Positions 34,297 to 43,792 are shown, counted from the first letter of the stretch. The stretch is DNA of 64,000 bases from Halorussus limi (GCF_023238205.1 NZ_CP096659.1:2249626-2313625); one strand, 5' to 3'. Translations and numbers: made by a program. The notes: a model not told the origin generated them from the letters alone.

Positions 34297-34311
34297 TTCA
34301 CCTCTTTTGCG

Positions 34312-34384
34312 GGGCGTGTGGCCTAGTGGATAGGGCAGGAGGTTCCTAACCTTCTGACCGCGGGTTCGAATCCCGTCACGCCCG
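34312..34384 (+). tRNA. tRNA-Arg (CCU)
   Basis: 73 nt cloverleaf. Acceptor GGGCGTG pairs with CACGCCC and the discriminator is G. The anticodon arm GGAGG-TTCCTAA-CCTTC gives anticodon CCU, which reads AGG. The T arm is GCGGG-TTCGAAT-CCCGT. No intron and no encoded CCA. A T run follows directly (34385-34388). Its 3' 22 bases are repeated 111 bases downstream. Confidence 0.96.
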
Positions 34385-34531
34385 TTTTCCGCCGAGCGCC
34401 AGCGAGCGTGAAAACGGGCCGAGGGATTCGAAGCAGGGAGGTCGCGCGTAGCGGAGTGAGCGGGTCCGACCGTGGTTCGAATCCCGTCACGCCCGCTCGA
34501 CTTCGCTTCGCTCAGCTTCGCGGGCGTGACG
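34381..34531. repeat. Fold-back repeat cluster built from the tRNA-Arg 3' end
   Basis: Four linked repeats. CCCGTTTTC (34381-34389) is inverted at 34410-34418. GGGATTCGAA (34423-34432) is inverted at 34476-34485. The 22-base tRNA end 34363-34384 is repeated directly at 34474-34495. CGTCACGCCCG (34485-34495) is inverted again at 34521-34531. The region can fold into consecutive hairpins containing T-arm copies. From 34532 to 34811 I see no further gene or structure beyond GC-rich spacer and a TATA-like TATAGATAT near 34728. Confidence 0.8.
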
Positions 34532-34811
34532 ACCCTCGCAAACAAACCGCGTTTGCTCGGTCCCGTCACCGCTCTCGTGTCGAGCAACGCGAGACCGAGA
34601 GCGTTGCGTGTAGCGTCCGGAGAGAACGACGTCCGAGCGGAGGCGTAACGGTCGACGTCGGCGACCCGTGAACCGCGACACCGAACCGCAGCGCTAGCTA
34701 TCGAACCCCCGGTCGCCGACCGGACGTATAGATATACCGACCAGCGTTACACCCGTGACGCCTCTACAGAGTAGTGATGACTGTACCACTCTCGACGCAG
34801 GTGGTAGCGTA

Positions 34812-35099
34812 ATGTGGCAAGATTTGGTCTTCCTCGTGGGAAGCGTCTTCTCCATCGTCTTCCTCGCGCCGACCCTCAAGGACCACACCGCGCGGATTCC
34901 GCTCGGCACGAGTCTGCCGTCGGCCGCCATCGGGGTCGTCTACGGCGCGAGTTTCTACAGCATGGGGATGGGGTTCTCGGCGTCCGGGTCGTTCCTGACC
35001 GGGATGCTCTGGGCGGGCATCGCGCTGTTGCGCTCGCCGTCGCCGTCGAACGGCCTCCTCGTCCGCGTGGCGGCGTTCGGGACGCTGCGCTCGGACTGA
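34812..35099 (+). CDS. Small membrane protein
   Basis: 95 aa from ATG 34812 (MWQDLVFLVGSVFS); the frame is open from 34755 but those 19 residues are polar. Three hydrophobic segments at about 3-19, 35-52 and 55-72. It resembles short conserved haloarchaeal membrane proteins with no known role. Lone gene. Confidence 0.6.
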   Translation: MWQDLVFLVGSVFSIVFLAPTLKDHTARIPLGTSLPSAAIGVVYGASFYSMGMGFSASGSFLTGMLWAGIALLRSPSPSNGLLVRVAAFGTLRSD

Positions 35100-35564
35100 C
35101 CGCTCGGCGTCTCGCTTCTACTTCCGTACATCGTCCGAAAAAGCCGAGTTCTGCGCTTCGTTTCGTCGCTCGAAAGCGTCGAATCGGTGCCGACTATAGG
35201 AACGCGAACTGCGTCTTGCGTCGGTGGGTTCGGCCGTTCTTCACGTCGGAGGCTGTGCGTCCAGTCCGAGTCTGAGAGACTGTGTACATCGTAATTCTCC
35301 CTTGGAACCGGTCGAATATCAATGTACTCGGATAATCATACACATACACACGCGGCAGGGATTCTCATCCATCGAAGCCTGCCGAAATCCCCGGTTTCCG
35401 TCCTCTCGCCGCTCCGGCTAGTGGTTTCTCGAATATCCTGTTAGTACTCGGATAGTCGCGGCTCAGCGACTCGTGAGACCGCCTATCAGTAGACGGGAAG
35501 AAAATTGCAAGGAACCGGAACGGGGACGCGAACCGAAACGCGTCGAGACGCTCTCGTCGGAGAC
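35100..35564. other. Gene-free spacer before hpt
   Basis: 465 bases with no gene that I can support. GTACTCGGATAATC (near 35325) and GTACTCGGATAGTC (near 35444) are near-identical short repeats about 120 bases apart. CATACACATACACACGC near 35340 is a simple AC-rich run. Composition is AT-richer than coding DNA. Confidence 0.45.
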
Positions 35565-36131
35565 CTACCCGTCGCCGTGTTCGTCCGTGATGACGACTTC
35601 GCCGTCCTGTACGTCCACGTTGATGAGCGTCTTCACGTCGTAGTCGGTGTCGTCCAACTCGTTGGGTCCTTCCTTCTTGATGACCGCGACCACGTCGGCC
35701 ACGTCCGCGCCGATGTGTTCGAGCGCTTCCGTGATGGCCTTCATCGTGCCACCGGTGCTGAGAACGTCGTCGAGCAGGAGGACGCGGTCGCCCTCGTTGA
35801 CGTTGTTGACGTACATCTCGTTCTCGGAGTAGCCGGTCTGCTGGGAGAGCGCGACCTCGCCGTCGAGTCCGTACTCGCGCTTGCGGATGACGACCAGCGG
35901 GATGTCGGTCATCAGCGAGACGGCGGTCGAGATGTGGATGCCCATCGCCGCGGGCGTGACGATTTTGTCCACGTCCTCCAACTCCGCCTTCCGGATAATC
36001 TGGATGACGATCTCTCGGAGCAGTCCGGGTTCGAGAACCGGAATCCCGTCGCTGATGGGGTGGACGAAGTAGTGATAGCCGTCTTTCTCGATGATCGGCG
36101 CGTCGAGCAGAGACTGCTTCAGCTTATCCAT
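35565..36131 (-). CDS. hpt: Hypoxanthine/guanine phosphoribosyltransferase
   Basis: 188 aa purine-salvage enzyme that attaches PRPP to hypoxanthine or guanine. The PRPP loop [18 protein letters not shown] is clear, with [15 protein letters not shown] as the pyrophosphate loop region and [11 protein letters not shown] beside it, the pattern of archaeal Hpt/Apt-like enzymes. A GTG at 36149 would add six residues, but the TATA element at 36153-36159 is centred 25 bases before ATG 36131, favouring that start and a leaderless mRNA. Divergent from the mrp operon. Confidence 0.9.
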   Translation of the reverse strand: MDKLKQSLLDAPIIEKDGYHYFVHPISDGIPVLEPGLLREIVIQIIRKAELEDVDKIVTPAAMGIHISTAVSLMTDIPLVVIRKREYGLDGEVALSQQTGYSENEMYVNNVNEGDRVLLLDDVLSTGGTMKAITEALEHIGADVADVVAVIKKEGPNELDDTDYDVKTLINVDVQDGEVVITDEHGDG

Positions 36132-36152
36132 GTCGGGGGTACTCGACACGGG

Positions 36153-36159
36153 AATAAAA
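36153..36159 (-). promoter_or_regulatory. hpt promoter
   Basis: TTTTATT on the minus strand, centred about 25 bases before ATG 36131. It would lie inside the leader if GTG 36149 were the start, so it decides that start. Confidence 0.6.
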
Positions 36160-36257
36160 GGTGACGGTATCGCGCGGCGCTTTGCGGGTGGTTATCGATG
36201 TGGACGGGGCGGTTCCGAGCCGAGACCATTCTGCGTCCGACCCCGATTTGAGAACTG

Positions 36258-36262
36258 TTAAG
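36258..36262 (+). promoter_or_regulatory. mrp operon promoter
   Basis: TTAAG in AACTGTTAAGTCC, centred 27 bases before GTG 36287. It supports a leaderless start there instead of the distant upstream start at 36161. Confidence 0.55.
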
Positions 36263-36286
36263 TCCGGTCCGAAGTCACTCTCGGGT

Positions 36287-38662
36287 GTGCAACCGACACC
36301 GGACCCGGCAGCGTCGGCGGTCCTCGCCGTCGTGTTCCTGCCGTTCGTCGCCGCGGCACTGGTGCCGCTCGTCTACCGCGCGCTGGGCGAGCGCACCGCG
36401 TACTACGCGGCCGCGGTCGCGCTGGCCTGCTTCGGACTCGTGGCCAGCCAGTACGGCACCCACGGAACGGTGAGTTTCCCGTGGATTCCCTCGCTCGGAG
36501 TCTCGGTGAGCTTCTACGTCGATGGCCTCTCGCTGCTCGTTGGCTTCCTCGCCAGCGGCGTCGGCGTGCTCATCCTGACCTACTCGGGCGGGTACATGCA
36601 CGGCGAACCGGGCCAGCCGAAGTACTACGCGGCGCTGCTCGCGTTCATGGGGTCGATGCTCGGCGTGGCGTTCGCCGCCGACCTCATCGCACTGTTCGTG
36701 TTCTGGGAACTGACCAGTCTCTCGTCGTTCATCCTCATCGGTCACTACCAGCGCCAGAAGAGTTCGCAGTACGCCGCCCGCAAGTCGATGCTCATCACCG
36801 TCTCGGGCGGCCTGTTCATGCTCGTGGGGTTCCTGCTGCTCCACGCGGTCACGGGCGAGTTCAGCATCGTCTACATGCTTGAGAACCCCGAACTCGTGCA
36901 GGAGGAACTCCGACAGGCCGGACTGTTCCTGCCCGTCCTCGGTCTCATCGGGGTCGGTGCGGCCGCCAAGTCCGCGCAGGTCCCGCTCCACATCTGGCTG
37001 CCGAACGCGATGGAGGCGCCCACCCCGGTCTCGGCGTTCCTCCACTCGGCGACGATGGTCAAGGCGGGCGTCTACCTGCTCGGGCGCTTCCGGCCCGTGC
37101 TGGTCAGCCACGAGTGGGAACTCGCGTTCGCGATTCTCGGCCTCACGACGATGACCGTCGCCGCGATTTTGGCGGTCGGCGCGACCGACATCAAGGAACT
37201 GCTGGCGTACTCGACCGCCAGCCACCTCGGTCTCATCGTGGCCGGGTTCGGATTCGTCTCGGACCTCGGCGGCGAGACCGGCGCGTTCCACATCATCAAC
37301 CACGCGACGTTCAAGGCCGCGCTGTTCCTCGTCGCGGGCATCATCGCCCACGAGGCCGGGACGCGGAAGATAGAGAATCTCGGCGGTCTCAGCGAGGACC
37401 TGCCCATCACCGCGGGAATTACGGCGGTCGCGGCGCTCGGGATGGCCGGAGTGCCGCCGTTCAACGGCTTCTACTCGAAGGAACTCCTGTTCGAGGCCGC
37501 GTGGGAGGCCGCCGCTCACGCGGGCGGTCTCGCGTGGCTCTACCCCGCGGTCGCCGTCTTCGGGAGCGTCTTCACGTTCCTCTACTCGATTCGGTTCCTG
37601 ATGCTGTTCTTCGGCGAGAAGCCCACGGGCCTCCACAAGGTCCACTCGCCGCCGAAGGCGATGCTCGCGCCGCCGCTCCTGCTCGGGATTCTGGCGGCGC
37701 TGGTCAGCCTCGGCGGCGTCCTCGGCACGTTCGGCTTCCACTTCGAGCCGTTCGACCACTTCGTCACCGAGGTCTGGGCCAGCACGGTCGCGCCGGACGC
37801 CGACCTCCATGGCGGCTTCAGTTACCACGTCCCGACCCACCTCACACCCGCCGCGGCGATGAGCGCGGTGACTATCGTACTCGGCGCGGCGGCCTACCCC
37901 TTCTACGGGCGACTCCACCGGGGCGTGAACCGACTGACCGACGTGAACCTCCTGCGCGCGAACTGGTACTACGACTCGACGGTCTTCGGCGCGAACGACT
38001 TCAGCGACACCGTCGCCGAGACCGTCCAGAACGGTCTACTGCGGACCTACGCGACGTGGGCGCTCGCCACCGTCGCGGCGCTCACGCTCGCGGGCTACGC
38101 CGCGTCGGGCGTCACGCTCCCCGAGTTCGCCCTCGCGGAGGGGATGACGCTGCCCATCGTCCTCGTCCTGCTGATAGCCATCGTCGGCGCGGTCGCGGTG
38201 TCCATCGCGCCCTCGCACATCTCGGGCGTGCTGACGCTCTCGATTCTGGGGTTCATGGTCGCGGTGTTCTACGTCCTCGCCTCGGCCCCGGACCTCGCGC
38301 TGACCCAGTTGGTCGTCGAGACGCTCACGCTGGTCATCTTCCTGTTGGTCCTCGACAGACTCCCGGCGTTCTACGGGAACGCTGGCCGCGGGAAGATGAT
38401 TCGAGACGGCGCGCTCTCGGCGGTCGTCGGCGCGACCGTGTTCGTGACCGTGCTGGTCTCGACCGCGGCCACGCCCGCCGACGGCATCGCCGAGGAGTTC
38501 GTGAACCGGGCGGTCCCCGAGGGCGGCGGCGGCAACATCGTCAACGTCATCCTCGTGGACTTCCGGGCGTTCGACACCATGGGCGAGATTTCTGTGGTCG
38601 CCATGGCCGCCCTCTCGGTGCTGACGCTGGTCGCGATGCGCGAACGAGGTGAGACTCAATGA
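36287..38662 (+). CDS. mrpA: Mrp antiporter subunit A (NuoL-like core fused to MbhD/E-like domain)
   Basis: 791 aa from GTG 36287. The N-terminal two thirds is a complex-I L-type antiporter subunit of about 14 helices, with VFWELTSLSSFILIGHYQ, AAKSAQVPLHIWLPNAMEAP and ELLAYSTASHLGLI, including the conserved Glu and Lys of the proton path. The C-terminal part (about 610-791) matches the MbhD/MbhE extension of MrpA (SAPDLALTQLVVETLTLVIF). With the six genes after it, it forms the multi-subunit Na+/H+ antiporter that drives Na+ out using the proton gradient. Its stop overlaps mrpB by four bases. Confidence 0.95.
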   Translation: MQPTPDPAASAVLAVVFLPFVAAALVPLVYRALGERTAYYAAAVALACFGLVASQYGTHGTVSFPWIPSLGVSVSFYVDGLSLLVGFLASGVGVLILTYSGGYMHGEPGQPKYYAALLAFMGSMLGVAFAADLIALFVFWELTSLSSFILIGHYQRQKSSQYAARKSMLITVSGGLFMLVGFLLLHAVTGEFSIVYMLENPELVQEELRQAGLFLPVLGLIGVGAAAKSAQVPLHIWLPNAMEAPTPVSAFLHSATMVKAGVYLLGRFRPVLVSHEWELAFAILGLTTMTVAAILAVGATDIKELLAYSTASHLGLIVAGFGFVSDLGGETGAFHIINHATFKAALFLVAGIIAHEAGTRKIENLGGLSEDLPITAGITAVAALGMAGVPPFNGFYSKELLFEAAWEAAAHAGGLAWLYPAVAVFGSVFTFLYSIRFLMLFFGEKPTGLHKVHSPPKAMLAPPLLLGILAALVSLGGVLGTFGFHFEPFDHFVTEVWASTVAPDADLHGGFSYHVPTHLTPAAAMSAVTIVLGAAAYPFYGRLHRGVNRLTDVNLLRANWYYDSTVFGANDFSDTVAETVQNGLLRTYATWALATVAALTLAGYAASGVTLPEFALAEGMTLPIVLVLLIAIVGAVAVSIAPSHISGVLTLSILGFMVAVFYVLASAPDLALTQLVVETLTLVIFLLVLDRLPAFYGNAGRGKMIRDGALSAVVGATVFVTVLVSTAATPADGIAEEFVNRAVPEGGGGNIVNVILVDFRAFDTMGEISVVAMAALSVLTLVAMRERGETQ

Positions 38663-39123
38663 GTACGGTCATCGCACGAACGGTCACGCGCACAGTGGTA
38701 CCGATAATCCTCGTGACCGCCGTCGCCCTGCTCCTGCAGGGCCACAACCTCCCCGGTGGCGGCTTCATCGGCGGAGTCCTGACGGTGACGGCGTTCGCGC
38801 TGATATACATCATCTACGGGCTGAACTACCTCGAGGAGGAACTGCTCCACCAGAACCGCGAGGTCCTGATAGAGTCCATCCAGCACGGCATCGTCGGGAA
38901 CTATCAGCTCGCGTTCGGACTCGGACTGGCGGTCGCCGCGGTCGCGGGGCTGGTTCCGCTCCTGTTCGGCGGAAACTTCCTCCTCCAGGACTACTGGGTC
39001 CTGCACCACCTGCCCGTTTACGGCGAACTGCACGTCGCGAGCGCGCTGGCGTTCGACCTCGGCGTCTACTTCGTCGTGGTCGGAGCGCTCCTCACGATTC
39101 TCGCGGTGGTGGGAACCGAATGA
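38659..39123 (+). CDS. mrpB: Mrp antiporter subunit B
   Basis: 154 aa, about four membrane helices. MnhB signature LLLQGHNLPGGGFIGGVLTV at about 22-41, and LHVASALAFDLGVYFVVVGALLTIL near the C-terminus. It overlaps mrpA by four bases (ATGA) and mrpC likewise, indicating translational coupling. Part of the membrane arm of the Mrp complex. Confidence 0.95.
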   Translation: MSTVIARTVTRTVVPIILVTAVALLLQGHNLPGGGFIGGVLTVTAFALIYIIYGLNYLEEELLHQNREVLIESIQHGIVGNYQLAFGLGLAVAAVAGLVPLLFGGNFLLQDYWVLHHLPVYGELHVASALAFDLGVYFVVVGALLTILAVVGTE

Positions 39124-39464
39124 CCCAGTTCGTCCTCGCGGGGGTCCTCGGCGTCCTCTTCGCGCTGGGGACCTTCCTCGTCCTGCGCCGCGACATCGTG
39201 CGCGTCGTCTGGGGCGTCACCATCATCAGCCAGTCGGCGAACGTCTACCTCGTGACGATGGGCGGTCTCTCGGGGAGCGTCCCCGTCCTCGCCCACGGCG
39301 GGCACGGCGGTGGCGGCCACGTCACCGACCCGCTGGTGCAGGCGCTCGTGCTGACCGCCATCGTCATCGGCTTCGGCACGACCGCGTTCGCGCTCGTGCT
39401 GACCTACCGGGTATACGAGGAACACGGAACCATCGACCTGCTCGAACTGGGTGAGAAGGCATGA
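39120..39464 (+). CDS. mrpC: Mrp antiporter subunit C (NuoK-like)
   Basis: 114 aa with three helices, homologous to NuoK. The core has VWGVTIISQSANVYLVTMGG and DPLVQALVLTAIVIGFGTTAF, the latter the hallmark of MnhC. A His/Gly-rich loop (AHGGHGGGGHVTD) lies between helices two and three. ATGA overlaps join it to mrpB and mrpD. Confidence 0.95.
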   Translation: MTQFVLAGVLGVLFALGTFLVLRRDIVRVVWGVTIISQSANVYLVTMGGLSGSVPVLAHGGHGGGGHVTDPLVQALVLTAIVIGFGTTAFALVLTYRVYEEHGTIDLLELGEKA

Positions 39465-41077
39465 GCGGACAGTTCGTTATCGCACCGCTGTTGGTCGCGC
39501 TCGTCACGGCGATAGCCACCCTGCTGACCCGCAGGTTCGGCCGGGCGCAGGTGACGCTCAGCCTGCTCGGCGGCCTCGGCTACCTCGGGGCCGTCGCGTG
39601 GCTTGTCTCGGAGGTGGACCCGCTGGGCGCGACGAACGTCTACAGCTATCAAGTGTCGGGCTGGCAGGCACCGTTCGGAATCACGCTGGTCGCCGACTCG
39701 CTGTCGGCGTTCATGCTCGCGTTCTCGGCGGTCATCGCGCTCGCCGCGCTGGTGTTCTCGTCGGCGTACGTCGACACCTTCGGCCAGCGCGTCTCGTACC
39801 ACCCCCTCTACCACTTCATGCTGGTCGGGGTCACGGGGTCGTTCCTCACCGGCGACATCTTCAACCTGTTCGTCTGGTTCGAGGTGATGCTGATGTCGAG
39901 TTACGTCCTCGTGGTGTTCTACAGCGGTCCGGAACACACCCGCGCGGCGCTCCAGTACGTCGTCCTGAATCTGGTCGGGAGCGCGGTCATGCTGCTGGCC
40001 ATCGGCGGCCTCTACTCGACCACCGGGACGCTCAACATGGCCGACCTCTCCCGGCGCGTGGCCGACCCCGCCGCGTTCGGCGGTTTCTCGGTCGCCCCCG
40101 TCCTCGGTCTCTCGGCGCTCCTGTTCGCCGTCTTCGCGCTCAAGGCCGGACTCGCGCCGTTCCAGTTCTGGGTGCCCGCCGCGTACCGCGCCGCGCCCGC
40201 TCCGGTGTCGGCGATGCTCGCGGGCGTCGTCAAGAAGGTCGGCGTCTACGCCATCATCCGGGTCTACTTCACCGTGTTCGCTGGCGCGGCCTTCTCCGGC
40301 CTGTCGCTGCCCGGCCTCTCGGTCCCCGAGGGCGAGAGCGCCCTGCTGGCGTTCTACGGCCCGATTCTGTTCGTAATGGCCGGGGCGAGCATCGTCGTCG
40401 GCGGACTGGGCGCGGTCGGCCGCGACGACCTCGACGGTTTACTGGCGTACTCCTCCATCGGACAGGTCGGGTTCATCGTCCTGCCGCTGGCCATCGCGGC
40501 GACGGCGACCGACCCGGAGGTTCGGGTCCTCGGCGTCGCGGCCGCGCTGGTCTACGCCCTGAACCACGGCTTCGCGAAGAGTCTGCTGTTCATGGCGAGC
40601 GGCGCGGTGTACGACGCGGTCGGCACCGAGCAGTTCCCGGACCTCGGCGGTCTCTCGGAGACCGCGCCGTGGCTCTCGGGCGGGTTCTTCGTCGGCATCA
40701 TCGCGCTCGTCGGCATCCCGCCGCTCTCGGGCTTCTTCGGGAAGATGCTCGTCTTCGACGCGGCCGGTCGGACGGAGTCGGGCCTCGGGCTGCCGGTCGC
40801 GCTGTTCGGCGCGATACTCACCATCGCGTACTTCTCGCGGGCGTGGAACCGCGGCTTCTGGGGTGAACCCTCCATGCTCGTCCAGCACGGCGACACCCGG
40901 TTCACGCTGGTCGCGGTCGTGGTCGCGCTGGCCGTCGCCATCGCGGTGCTCGGCGTCGGCTTCGACGTGGTGATGCGCGCCGCGGAGGCGGGCGCACACG
41001 CCGCGCTGAACCGACAGGAGTACGTCGACACCGTCCTCGGCGGCGTCGAAAGCTCCGGGGGAGGTGGTCACGCGTGA
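39461..41077 (+). CDS. mrpD: Mrp antiporter subunit D (NuoN/M-like)
   Basis: 538 aa with about 14 helices, the second proton-pumping antiporter-like subunit. Conserved blocks are NLFVWFEVMLMSSYVLVVF (key Glu), FALKAGLAPFQFWVPAAYRAAPAP (key Lys), GLLAYSSIGQVGFIVL and KSLLFMASG. Full length for the family. It overlaps mrpC and mrpE by four bases each. Confidence 0.95.
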   Translation: MSGQFVIAPLLVALVTAIATLLTRRFGRAQVTLSLLGGLGYLGAVAWLVSEVDPLGATNVYSYQVSGWQAPFGITLVADSLSAFMLAFSAVIALAALVFSSAYVDTFGQRVSYHPLYHFMLVGVTGSFLTGDIFNLFVWFEVMLMSSYVLVVFYSGPEHTRAALQYVVLNLVGSAVMLLAIGGLYSTTGTLNMADLSRRVADPAAFGGFSVAPVLGLSALLFAVFALKAGLAPFQFWVPAAYRAAPAPVSAMLAGVVKKVGVYAIIRVYFTVFAGAAFSGLSLPGLSVPEGESALLAFYGPILFVMAGASIVVGGLGAVGRDDLDGLLAYSSIGQVGFIVLPLAIAATATDPEVRVLGVAAALVYALNHGFAKSLLFMASGAVYDAVGTEQFPDLGGLSETAPWLSGGFFVGIIALVGIPPLSGFFGKMLVFDAAGRTESGLGLPVALFGAILTIAYFSRAWNRGFWGEPSMLVQHGDTRFTLVAVVVALAVAIAVLGVGFDVVMRAAEAGAHAALNRQEYVDTVLGGVESSGGGGHA

Positions 41078-41766
41078 CGTCCCGGAAGTGGCCCGTCGTC
41101 GGCGTCCTGCTGGCGGTCCTCTGGTTGTTCGTCCGCGGTGTGGCGCTCGACCCGGCCACCGTCGTCGGCGAGTTCCTCATCGGTCTCGCGTTCGGACTGC
41201 CGGTCGCGTTCGCGTTCCGGCGGTTCTACACCGAGGAGACCGCGCTCGTGCGCAACCTCCGGGCGCTCCCCTACGCGGGCCTCTACGTCGCGCTGTTCCT
41301 CAAGGAACTGGCGACCGCGAACGTGGACGTGGCCTACCGCGTCCTCTCGCCGAGCATGCCCCTCGAACCCGACGTGGTGGTCGTACCGCTCCGGGTCGAG
41401 ACCGACGCCGCCATCACGACGATTGCCAACTCCATCACGCTGACTCCCGGCACTCTGACCATGGACTACGACGACGAGACCAACACGCTGTACGTCCACG
41501 GCATCACCGGTCGGAACCGCGAGGCGGTTCTCGAACCCATCCGCGCGTGGGAGGACTACGCGCTGGTCATCTTCGACGAGGACCGCAAGCCCGGCGACCC
41601 GGTGCCCGAGGTTCCGGGCGTGCCCCGCGCCGACGGTCGCACCGACGGCGGCGAGAGACGCGAGTCTCGAACGTCGGCAGACGAGCGAAGCGAGTCTGCC
41701 GGAAGTCCACAGGCCGAGCGCGACGACTCCGAGCGGGACGCGGGAGGTGAGTCCGATGGCGAGTGA
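41074..41766 (+). CDS. mrpE: Mrp antiporter subunit E
   Basis: 230 aa from GTG 41074, overlapping mrpD. Two to three helices, then the conserved cytoplasmic domain with VLSPSMPLEPDVVVVPL and TLTPGTLTMDYDDETNTLYVHGI, the MnhE signature. The last 60 or so residues (DGRTDGGERRESRTSADERS...) are a charged, low-complexity extension beyond the usual length of about 160-170. Required for complex assembly in characterised systems. Confidence 0.93.
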   Translation: MTSRKWPVVGVLLAVLWLFVRGVALDPATVVGEFLIGLAFGLPVAFAFRRFYTEETALVRNLRALPYAGLYVALFLKELATANVDVAYRVLSPSMPLEPDVVVVPLRVETDAAITTIANSITLTPGTLTMDYDDETNTLYVHGITGRNREAVLEPIRAWEDYALVIFDEDRKPGDPVPEVPGVPRADGRTDGGERRESRTSADERSESAGSPQAERDDSERDAGGESDGE

Positions 41767-42043
41767 AGCCGCGCTCCTGCAACCGGTCGTGAACGCCGGA
41801 CTGATACTCGCGGCCGCGGTCACGCTGCTCGCGGGCTACCGAGTCATCAAGGGGCCGACGGTCCCCGACCGCATGGTCGCGCTCGACACCATCGGCACGA
41901 ACGTCGTCGCCATCGCGGCGCTGTTCGCGCTCGCCACCGGTCGCGGCCTGTTCGTCACGGTGAGCCTCGTCCTCGCCATCATCGGGTTCATCAGCACCAT
42001 CGCGGTCAGTCAGTACGTCATCGAGGGAGACATCATCGAATAA
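41756..42043 (+). CDS. mrpF: Mrp antiporter subunit F
   Basis: 95 aa from ATG 41756 (GTG 41747 is possible and adds three residues). Three helices with YRVIKGPTVPDRMVALDTIG, the MnhF signature containing the conserved Asp. It overlaps the end of mrpE by 11 bases. Confidence 0.93.
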   Translation: MASEAALLQPVVNAGLILAAAVTLLAGYRVIKGPTVPDRMVALDTIGTNVVAIAALFALATGRGLFVTVSLVLAIIGFISTIAVSQYVIEGDIIE

Positions 42044-42045
42044 CC

Positions 42046-42390
42046 ATGAACGCGATTCACCAACTCGTCGTCGCCGCGCTCGTCGCCGTCGGGACCTTCT
42101 TCCTGCTGGTCGGCACCATCGGCCTGATTCGGTTCCCCGACGTGTACAACCGGATGCACGCCAGCAGTAAGGCGGCCACGCTGGGGGCCTCGTCGATGCT
42201 GTTCGCGGGGTTCGTCTACTACGGCCCGCAGGGCGCGGGCCTGACCTCGCTGGTCGGCATCGTCTTCCTGTTCGTGACCGCGCCGACCGGCGCGCACCTC
42301 ATCTCGCGGTCGGCCCACAAGATGGGCGTGCCGTTCTACGGGCAGGAGGCCGAGTGGCCCGAAGAACCGGACGAGTCTCGGTCGGACTGA
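42046..42390 (+). CDS. mrpG: Mrp antiporter subunit G
   Basis: 114 aa, three helices, with GLIRFPDVYNRMHASSKAAT and LVGIVFLFVTAPTGAHLISR, both diagnostic of MnhG. It begins two bases after the mrpF stop and ends the operon. The 247 bases to coaBC converge and contain no gene. Confidence 0.94.
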   Translation: MNAIHQLVVAALVAVGTFFLLVGTIGLIRFPDVYNRMHASSKAATLGASSMLFAGFVYYGPQGAGLTSLVGIVFLFVTAPTGAHLISRSAHKMGVPFYGQEAEWPEEPDESRSD

Positions 42391-42637
42391 CTCGGACGTA
42401 GATTTCTTTGACGCGGATATAGTGGTGTAAGAGACATCTCTATATTTGTCTAAGCTAGCTCTGATTGCTTGTCGCGTCGGACGAGTCGGGGTCCGGTTGT
42501 TGGTTTCGGCGGGTGAATCGGGACTCCGACGAGAAGCTAGCTACTGCCGACAACGACCGTATCGCACCGCGACCGCACGGCACCTCGCGAGCGCCGAAAA
42601 CAGTTCAGCGCGCGCCGAGGTCGAAAATCCGATTGCG

Positions 42638-43792
42638 CTACAACTCCTCGGCCAACTGCTCGGCGACCCGCCACCCCAACTCGTCCTTGCTCCCCTCGTA
42701 CTCGCGCGTGCTGTTCTCGCGGACGAACAGCGTCCGAGTCCGGTCGTCGCCCATCACGCTGGCGTCGTTGGCGACCACGAACGAGAGGTCCGCGCGCCGG
42801 AGCGTCTCCCGGGCCGCGGCGACCATCGCCTCGTCGTCGCCCGAGGTTTCGGCCTTGAACCCGACGATGGGGAGGTCGCCGGCGTCTCGCGCGGCGTCGA
42901 TGAGTTTCGGAGTCGGCGTCAGGTCGAGGGTCAGGTCTTGCCCGGAGCGAATCTTCTCGTCGGCGGTCTCGACGGTGTAGTCCGAGACGGCGGCCGCCGA
43001 GACGAGCGCGTCCGCGGCCCCGCCCTCCACGCGGTCGAGGACCGCCTCCGTCATCTCCGCGGCGGTTTCGACTTCGGCGACTTCGGCGTAGGGAACGTCC
43101 TCGCCCCGGTGGACCAACGTCACGTCCGCGCCGAGCGCGTAGCAGGCGCGCGCGACCGCCCGGCCGGTCTTGCCCGAAGCGCGGTTCGAGAGGACTCGCA
43201 CTGGGTCGACGGGTTCGCTCGTCGCACCGCTGGTGACGACGACGTTCGCGCCCGCGAACCGGTCGGGCGAGGTGGCGCGCGCGACGTCGAGCGCGATGGC
43301 GTCCTCGGTGGCTATCTTCGCCTTCCCCTCCTCGATTCGCGGGTCCACGAACTCGACGCCCCACGACTCCACGCGGTCGATGGCGTCGAGCACGCCCGGG
43401 TGGTCGTACATCGGTTCGTGCATCGCGGGCGCGACGACGACTGGCACGTCCGCCCCGAGCGCGGTGGTCGCGCAGGTGGTCACGGGCGAGTCGTCGATGG
43501 CCCCCGCCATCTTGCCGACGGTGTTGGCGGTCGCGGGCGCGACGAGCAGTACGTCGGCCCATCCCTCGCGGCCGCACAACTCGACGTGTTCGACCTGTCC
43601 GGTGATCTCGGTCACGACCGGACTGTCGGTGGCGAACTCGACCGCCCACGGATGGACGATGCTCCGAGCGCTTTCGGTCATCACCGCCCGGACCGACGCG
43701 CCCCGCCGGCGGAGTTCGTGGGCCAACTCGACTACCTTGACCGCCGCGATGCTACCGGTCACCCCGAGCGCGACGTTGACTCCCGCGAGCAT
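42638..43792 (-). CDS. coaBC: Bifunctional phosphopantothenoylcysteine decarboxylase / phosphopantothenate-cysteine ligase
   Basis: 384 aa, two successive steps of coenzyme A synthesis. The CoaC half (about 1-175) is a flavoprotein with GVTGSIAAVKVVEL, catalytic His in GQVEHVELCG, PATANTVGKMAGAIDDS and PAMHEPMYDHP. The CoaB half (about 180-384) has VVTSGATSEPVDPVRVLSNRASGKTG and SDYTVETADEKI with the conserved Lys region. Haloarchaeal ligases generally use phosphopantothenate and CTP or ATP. Typical length, ATG 43792. Confidence 0.94.
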   Translation of the reverse strand: MLAGVNVALGVTGSIAAVKVVELAHELRRRGASVRAVMTESARSIVHPWAVEFATDSPVVTEITGQVEHVELCGREGWADVLLVAPATANTVGKMAGAIDDSPVTTCATTALGADVPVVVAPAMHEPMYDHPGVLDAIDRVESWGVEFVDPRIEEGKAKIATEDAIALDVARATSPDRFAGANVVVTSGATSEPVDPVRVLSNRASGKTGRAVARACYALGADVTLVHRGEDVPYAEVAEVETAAEMTEAVLDRVEGGAADALVSAAAVSDYTVETADEKIRSGQDLTLDLTPTPKLIDAARDAGDLPIVGFKAETSGDDEAMVAAARETLRRADLSFVVANDASVMGDDRTRTLFVRENSTREYEGSKDELGWRVAEQLAEEL

